Source: Prevotellaceae bacterium (GTDB taxonomy: Bacteria; Bacteroidota; Bacteroidia; Bacteroidales; Muribaculaceae). Taken from it: a stretch of 64,000 bases of DNA. The stretch is taken from positions 1-64,000 of the forward strand of contig JAETNS010000004.1 in the NCBI GenBank assembly GCA_021772015.1, given 5' to 3'. Below the pieces are notes generated by a model, which saw nothing but the letters and a program-made list of their open reading frames with translations, had not been told where the DNA came from and ran no database searches. Position 1 is the stretch's first letter. The number at the start of each line of letters is the position of its first letter. The position numbers were made by a program, and so were the translations under genes. Shown piece after piece: positions 59,335-64,000 of the stretch.

Positions 59335-61026
59335 ATGAAAAAGCTCATCATACCTTCATTCGCGCTCCTTTGTGCTGCCGGAGCCTACGCGCAAAGTCCG
59401 GTCGATGCCATGGCTTTGTCGCAGACCGAACTGCGAGGTTCGGCAAGGTTCATGTCGATGGGAGGCGCGTTCACAGCCCTCGGTGCTGACATCTCCGCCT
59501 TGGGTCAAAATCCCGCCGGCATAGGAATGTACAGGGGAAGCGACATCGGTCTGACCCTCGGAATAGACATCAACACCGACAAAACGGCCTGGGACGGAGG
59601 AAGCAATTCCCAAAGCTCGACCCTCGCAAACCTCAACAGCGCAGGATATGTGGGAACAATGCTTTTCGGAAACAACAGGGAGAACAGTGTCTCATGGGGA
59701 TTTTCCTACAACCGGTTATACCGTTTCAACCGCAGCTATACCGGCGGTCTGGGAAACATGCAGACATCCTTGTCAAACTATATCGCATCGATAACCAACG
59801 GTGTGGATCCATCATTGCTGTGGAAAGTCGGACCTGACGACAAGCCGCTTTATCCATACGACAACTACGACTATAACGCGCCCGACTGGATGAGCGTCCT
59901 TTTCTACAATTCCGGCATGATAAACGCCGAGACATATGCCGACGGAAACACGATTTTCGAGTCAGACCAATACCGCGGATTGTGGCAACACGGCGGTGAA
60001 GACGGTCTTGGCAACAAGGTCAACCCATCCTCCGGCTCTGCTGATTTCCAGATACGGGAGAAAGGTCATGCCGACGAATACAATATCAGCCTCGGAGGCA
60101 GCATCATGAACCTCGTTTACTGGGGAATCGGCGTGGGAATCACCGATATCGACTACACACAGGAATATTGGTACAATGAACAGATTGACCGCGCCCTTGT
60201 CCCCTACTCCCCCGCCGGATATCAGCTCGGTACTGACAATTACTCCGAATTATATTCATTCAAAAAGGTCTCCGGCACTGGAGCCAACTTCAAGATCGGA
60301 GCGATTATCAAGCCTGTCAATGAATTAAGAATAGGTATCGCCGTCCATACACCTACCTATTATTCCCCTAGCTCTTCAAGCTATGGCAGCACGGCGTTCA
60401 ACTTCACGACCTCTGACCCCACTTACAAATTCAACGGCACGGAGGCCACTCCCTGGGATGACTATCAGTTTCGGCTCAACACCCCGTGGAAACTGATGGC
60501 CGGTGTAGCCGGCGTTATCGGTGGCAGGGCGATCATCAGCCTTGATTACCAATATGACGCATATGGCGACATGAAGCTCAAATATGACGGCGGCAGCGAT
60601 ATGACCGCCAACAACGATAACATTGCCAGATATTACAAGGGCACAAGCACCATACGCGTGGGAGCGGAATACCGTGTCACTCCGCAATTCTCCGTCCGTG
60701 CCGGGTTCAACCACACCTCCACGGCCTCTGGTGAGGAACTGGAGAACGCCAATACCGACCTGAACAAGAGTGGCATGGAGGTGTCGACAGCCGGAAGCAA
60801 TCCGTCATACTCGGTGAATAACTCGACCCGCTACATAACCTTCGGACTGGGTTATAAAGTCAGCGGTTTCTATTTCGATCTGGCATATGTCAACAAGCAC
60901 CGCACATCGACTTTCAACGCTTTCACTCCCTTTGTCGATTATGACGGAGTATGGACCCAGGCCCCCACGGCCAACCTTACAGCCAACTCCTCGCAGATAG
61001 TCGCCACCATCGGATATCGTTTCTGA
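59335..61026 (+). CDS. FadL/TodX-like outer-membrane barrel protein
   Basis: This 563-residue outer-membrane protein has a signal peptide (MKKLIIPSFALLCAAGAYAQ, residues 1-20). After a short hatch-like start, RGSARFMSMGGAFTALGADISALGQNPAGIGMYRGS (~34-69) is the clear FadL/Toluene_X signature (A-G-A-F-x-A-x-x-D-x-S-A-x-x-x-N-P-A). The remainder is beta-barrel, ending YRF with terminal Phe. FadL-type proteins take up hydrophobic molecules; the substrate is unknown. Residues DFQIREKGHADEYNISLGGSIMN and an extended loop (~190-260) are typical of the Bacteroidales branch. Confidence 0.86.
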   Translation: MKKLIIPSFALLCAAGAYAQSPVDAMALSQTELRGSARFMSMGGAFTALGADISALGQNPAGIGMYRGSDIGLTLGIDINTDKTAWDGGSNSQSSTLANLNSAGYVGTMLFGNNRENSVSWGFSYNRLYRFNRSYTGGLGNMQTSLSNYIASITNGVDPSLLWKVGPDDKPLYPYDNYDYNAPDWMSVLFYNSGMINAETYADGNTIFESDQYRGLWQHGGEDGLGNKVNPSSGSADFQIREKGHADEYNISLGGSIMNLVYWGIGVGITDIDYTQEYWYNEQIDRALVPYSPAGYQLGTDNYSELYSFKKVSGTGANFKIGAIIKPVNELRIGIAVHTPTYYSPSSSSYGSTAFNFTTSDPTYKFNGTEATPWDDYQFRLNTPWKLMAGVAGVIGGRAIISLDYQYDAYGDMKLKYDGGSDMTANNDNIARYYKGTSTIRVGAEYRVTPQFSVRAGFNHTSTASGEELENANTDLNKSGMEVSTAGSNPSYSVNNSTRYITFGLGYKVSGFYFDLAYVNKHRTSTFNAFTPFVDYDGVWTQAPTANLTANSSQIVATIGYRF

Positions 61027-61039
61027 CTGTCAGCCTGAG

Positions 61040-63061
61040 ATGGCAGCCCAAATAGACCTTGACAATCCTGAATTTCAGGACATCTGGAAGTTGATTTCCT
61101 TTACGCGCCAATCGGTTTTCATGACCGGGAAAGCGGGAACCGGGAAATCAACTTTCCTGCGTCATATAGTGGAGCACACCAGGAAAAAGACAGTTGTTCT
61201 GGCTCCGACAGGAATAGCGGCGGTAAACGCAGGGGGAGTCACACTACATTCATTCTTCCATCTGCCTTTCAAACCATTGCTGCCTGACGATCCCGAGTTG
61301 CAGATCCGAAACCTGCGGCAGCGGCTAAGACACACATCCGAGCAACAGAAGCTTATCAAGGAGCTTGAGCTGATCGTAATCGACGAAGTATCAATGGTCA
61401 GGGCAGACATAATTGACTTCATCGATAAAGTGCTCAGACTATATTCAGGTCGTCTGCGGGAGCCTTTTGGAGGGAAGCAGCTGTTACTTGTCGGGGACAT
61501 ATTTCAACTTGAGCCGGTGGTCACATCTGATATGCGCGATATATTCCGTGACCTCTACCCCAACCTTTACTTCTTCTCGGCACGCGTATTCCGGGAATTC
61601 ACCCTTGTCCCCATAGAGCTGAAAAAGGTATACCGCCAGACCGACTCCACATTCATCGCAATGCTTGACCGTATGAGGTTAGGAATGGCATCGGCTGAAG
61701 ATATCGCCATGCTTAACGGGCGCGTGGATCCCGGAGCAGGAATCGCCGCGAAACAAAAGGAATTCACCATGACGCTCGCCCCCAAACGTGACACGGTCGA
61801 TTCCATAAACACATCACGTCTTGAAAGCCTGCGCCGCAAACTACATAGTTTCCGTGGCGAAATACGAGACAAGTTTCCTGAAAATTCCCTTCCGGCCCCC
61901 CTGGTGCTGGAGGTCAAAGTCGGGGCGCAAGTAGTGTTTGTCAGAAACGATCCGGAAAAGCGCTGGGTCAACGGTACGGTCGGCAAAATCCATTCCCTGA
62001 CTGAAAATTCCATAGAGGTCATGCTCGAAAACGGCCAGACACATATGGTCAACCGGGAAGTATGGGAAAATGTGAACTATCGTTATGATTCCAAAACCAA
62101 GAAGATAGAGGAGGAGATCCTCGGCACCTTCATCCAATATCCTCTGCGGCTGGCATGGGCCTTGACCATACACAAAAGCCAAGGACTGACATTTCCCAGA
62201 GTGATAATCGACCTTGAGGGCGGGGCTTTCGCCGCCGGACAGGCATATGTGGCCCTTTCACGTTGCCAATCGCTCGAAGGCCTGACCTTGCGGTCAAAGA
62301 TCAATCAATATTCCTTTTTCGTCAATCCGGCGATACGGTCGTTCAGCGGGCTTTTCAATAATCCGGCCATATACTCCGCTGCAATGACCGCAGCCAAGGC
62401 TGACGATTGTTTTCATCGGGCAGCATCGGCTTTCGACGCAGGGGACTTCTCGCAGGCAGTCGATCTTTTCACCGAGGGGCTGTATGCCCGCGATGAGTTG
62501 CGCAATCCTGCGGTCAACCGACTTGTCAAATACAAGTTGCATCATCTTGGCAAAGCTGCCGAAAAGATAGCTGAACTCGAGAAGCGGTTGCGGGAGGCTG
62601 ATACGAAGTTCCTGTCTTTAGCCAAAGAGTATGTCTCTATGGGGCTCGACTGCCTGTCAGACGAAAACTTCGGAGCGGCAATCGCCAATTTTGACAAGGC
62701 TCTCAAAATTTCCCCGGGACTCAAAGACGCTCTGCGGCTCAAGGGTGAGGCGGCCATGGACGGGGGAGACTATCTTACTGCTGCAGAATGTTTCGGAGAA
62801 ATACTGAAGGAACAGCCTAATGATTTTGATGCGCTCTTCGCCATAGGCAAATTGCATTACTTCCTTGCATTGAAATCGGAAGATCCTGACGAAGAACGTT
62901 ACAAAGCACTAAACTACCTGCTCGCCGCCGAAGAAGCCAATCCGAAGTCATCTCCCCTTCATGAAAGGCTCGCATCTCTCCATGAGGAGATGGGCGATTC
63001 CGAAGAAGCCGAGCGTCATCGCGCCATAGCACGGAAATTGCGCAGGCGCAGCCGAAACTGA
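61040..63061 (+). CDS. PIF1-like helicase with C-terminal TPR region
   Basis: This 673-residue protein is an SF1B DNA helicase fused to protein-interaction repeats. Motif I GKAGTGKST is at 30-38, PTGIAAVNAGG at ~56-66, motif II LIVIDEVSMV at 111-120, motif III LLVGDIFQLEPV near 150, and the C-terminal helicase part has TIHKSQGLTF and AYVALSRCQSLEGL (~395-410). Residues ~445-670 form TPR-like helices (FDAGDFSQAVDLF, DENFGAAIANFDKALKISPGLKDALRLKGEA). The ATPase is complete; the TPR tail probably recruits partners. It starts 14 bp after the barrel gene. Confidence 0.88.
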   Translation: MAAQIDLDNPEFQDIWKLISFTRQSVFMTGKAGTGKSTFLRHIVEHTRKKTVVLAPTGIAAVNAGGVTLHSFFHLPFKPLLPDDPELQIRNLRQRLRHTSEQQKLIKELELIVIDEVSMVRADIIDFIDKVLRLYSGRLREPFGGKQLLLVGDIFQLEPVVTSDMRDIFRDLYPNLYFFSARVFREFTLVPIELKKVYRQTDSTFIAMLDRMRLGMASAEDIAMLNGRVDPGAGIAAKQKEFTMTLAPKRDTVDSINTSRLESLRRKLHSFRGEIRDKFPENSLPAPLVLEVKVGAQVVFVRNDPEKRWVNGTVGKIHSLTENSIEVMLENGQTHMVNREVWENVNYRYDSKTKKIEEEILGTFIQYPLRLAWALTIHKSQGLTFPRVIIDLEGGAFAAGQAYVALSRCQSLEGLTLRSKINQYSFFVNPAIRSFSGLFNNPAIYSAAMTAAKADDCFHRAASAFDAGDFSQAVDLFTEGLYARDELRNPAVNRLVKYKLHHLGKAAEKIAELEKRLREADTKFLSLAKEYVSMGLDCLSDENFGAAIANFDKALKISPGLKDALRLKGEAAMDGGDYLTAAECFGEILKEQPNDFDALFAIGKLHYFLALKSEDPDEERYKALNYLLAAEEANPKSSPLHERLASLHEEMGDSEEAERHRAIARKLRRRSRN

Positions 63062-63078
63062 ACATTTGACCTGTTATG

Positions 63079-63119
63079 ACGTTAGATTAGTAGACTGAAT
63101 TTTTTACTAACCTAAACGT
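63079..63119 (+). other. Imperfect inverted repeat in the sodB leader
   Basis: ACG-TTAG-A-TTAGTA (63079-63092) pairs with TACTAA-C-CTAA-A-CGT (63105-63119), with single unpaired bases. It lies 11 bp before the SOD ATG. It could be an operator or the helicase terminator; no T run follows. Confidence 0.45.
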
Positions 63120-63129
63120 ATAATCAGAA

Positions 63130-63705
63130 ATGAAATACACTCAACCCCAGCTCCCCTACGCCAATGACGCGCTCGAGCCCTCTATCTCGCGCCGTACTGT
63201 CGATTTCCATTATGGAAAGCATGAGAAGACCTACATCGACAATCTCAATGCCCTGATCGAAGGGACGGAATTCGAGGAACTGCCTTTGGAAGAGATCATC
63301 CGCGACTCGAAAGGAGCATTGTTCAACAATGCCTCGCAGGCGTGGAATCATATATTCTACTTCTTCTCCTTCTCTCCCGATGGTGGAGGAGAACCTGACG
63401 GCGAACTGCGAGAGGCGATCGACAAGCAATTCGGATCTTTTGACAACTTCAAGAAAGAGTTTGTCGATGCCGGTGTCAAGCTCTTCGGATCCGGCTGGGT
63501 CTGGCTTTCCCGTGACAACGACGGCAAGCTTTTCATCACTCAGGGATCCAATGCCGAAAATCCAATGACACAAGGGCTCACACCTATCCTGACATTCGAT
63601 GTATGGGAGCATGCCTACTATCTCGACTATCAGAATCGCCGCAAGGATGCCCTTGAGAAACTATGGGACATCATTGACTGGCCCATAGTCGAGGGTCGAT
63701 ATTAA
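63130..63705 (+). CDS. sodB: Iron superoxide dismutase
   Basis: SodB dismutes superoxide to O2 and H2O2 in the cytoplasm. The 191-residue protein has the metal ligands H27 (FHYGKH), H74 (AWNHIFYF), D157 and H161 (DVWEHAYYLDY). Gln70 in SQAWNH is the placement typical of Fe-type enzymes, though Bacteroides enzymes can be cambialistic. The C-terminus is normal (IIDWPIVEGRY). An imperfect inverted repeat lies just before the start. Confidence 0.95.
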   Translation: MKYTQPQLPYANDALEPSISRRTVDFHYGKHEKTYIDNLNALIEGTEFEELPLEEIIRDSKGALFNNASQAWNHIFYFFSFSPDGGGEPDGELREAIDKQFGSFDNFKKEFVDAGVKLFGSGWVWLSRDNDGKLFITQGSNAENPMTQGLTPILTFDVWEHAYYLDYQNRRKDALEKLWDIIDWPIVEGRY

Positions 63706-63946
63706 GTCGCAGAGTGGTGCCTCCTAAAGCAGCCGCTACAATAAACAATCGTTAATTAAACGATATTAATCATAAACATCTCAACTCTTTCAGAAACCAG
63801 CATGTTATAATATCAAACAAGCAAATAGAACGAAAGATTAGAGACAGCAAGCATTTGAGATAACAAGATTGCATTCCGCTCTAATAGCGGACCAGCAAAA
63901 AAGAGTGACATAGCACTTAATTGTAAGCATAATGTGATGAATGGAG

Positions 63947-63978
63947 AGAGAGGCACCTGTGAAGGCCCCTCTCTTTTT
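63947..63978 (+). terminator. Terminator near the right end
   Basis: AGAGAGG (63947-63953) pairs with CCTCTCT (63968-63974), with inner CCT/AGG, followed by T5. It lies 242 bp past the SOD stop. The intervening 63706-63946 is A/T-rich with no gene; it holds a small ATCGTT/AACGAT hairpin and no clear promoter. Confidence 0.75.
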
Positions 63979-64000
63979 ATGTTCCCATTGTAGGATTATG

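Overview
The window is chromosomal DNA of an anaerobic gut-type Bacteroidota, order Bacteroidales. A Muribaculaceae-like organism would fit, but the genus is inference. Evidence is the set of Bacteroidales-typical proteins (DUF5606, DUF4252, DUF4835, DUF3943, a FadL-like barrel, a BioG-BioC fusion), the lack of Shine-Dalgarno dependence, and at least seven upstream regions that match the Bacteroidales promoter TTG-N19..21-TAnnTTTG. There is no rRNA, CRISPR array, intact insertion sequence or prophage. One tRNA gene, tRNA-Ser(GGA), is present.

Layout. 1-3140 is the only accessory-looking segment. It holds repeat-rich non-coding DNA, one 81-residue orphan gene, the 3' part of a WcaF-like acetyltransferase, a family 2 glycosyltransferase, and a tyrosine recombinase lacking its catalytic domain. 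It looks like the worn edge of a capsule or exopolysaccharide locus. From 3175 on, the window is core genome. 3175-9650 has a large TPR protein, a DUF695 protein, an FAD dehydrogenase, a MATE transporter and a HAD phosphatase. 9631-11013 has nadC and rlmH. 11057-16120 is a reverse-strand operon running small membrane protein, dxs, trkA, trkH. 16241-17148 is a divergent HxlR regulator/cupin pair. 17300-19815 is rsfS-ftsH. 19974-22344 has a LolC/E-like permease and a DUF3943 protein. 22410-22766 carries a promoter and a terminator but no convincing protein, and may encode a small RNA.

22871-28584 is a complete efflux operon: one MacB-type ATPase, two different MacB-type permeases, a periplasmic adaptor and a TolC-type channel. 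28707-31890 has a DUF5606 protein, an OmpA lipoprotein, glycerate kinase and thymidine kinase. 32011-36775 is a biotin operon (bioA, bioF, fused bioG-bioC, bioD) covering pimeloyl-ACP formation and three ring-assembly steps; bioB is not here. 36735-40381 has a GT-C-like membrane protein, the tRNA, and an ECF sigma / membrane anti-sigma / DUF4252 operon. 40514-43650 has lgt, ackA and pta; the last two make acetate and ATP from acetyl-CoA. 43984-47539 has a sugar acetyltransferase, a U32 peptidase-family protein and a porin.

47586-57060 is mainly reverse-strand informational genes: rlmB, recN, a DUF4835 protein, coaBC, a DEDDh exonuclease, dnaN and mutS2. 57133-63705 has a HdeD-like protein, a Gly/Tyr/Trp-rich secreted protein, a FadL-like barrel, a PIF1-type helicase fused to TPRs, and Fe-superoxide dismutase. 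No wholly new defence or mobile system can be demonstrated. The features most worth following are the diverged ~115-bp repeat pair that ends at the truncated acetyltransferase, and the candidate small RNA at 22410-22729.
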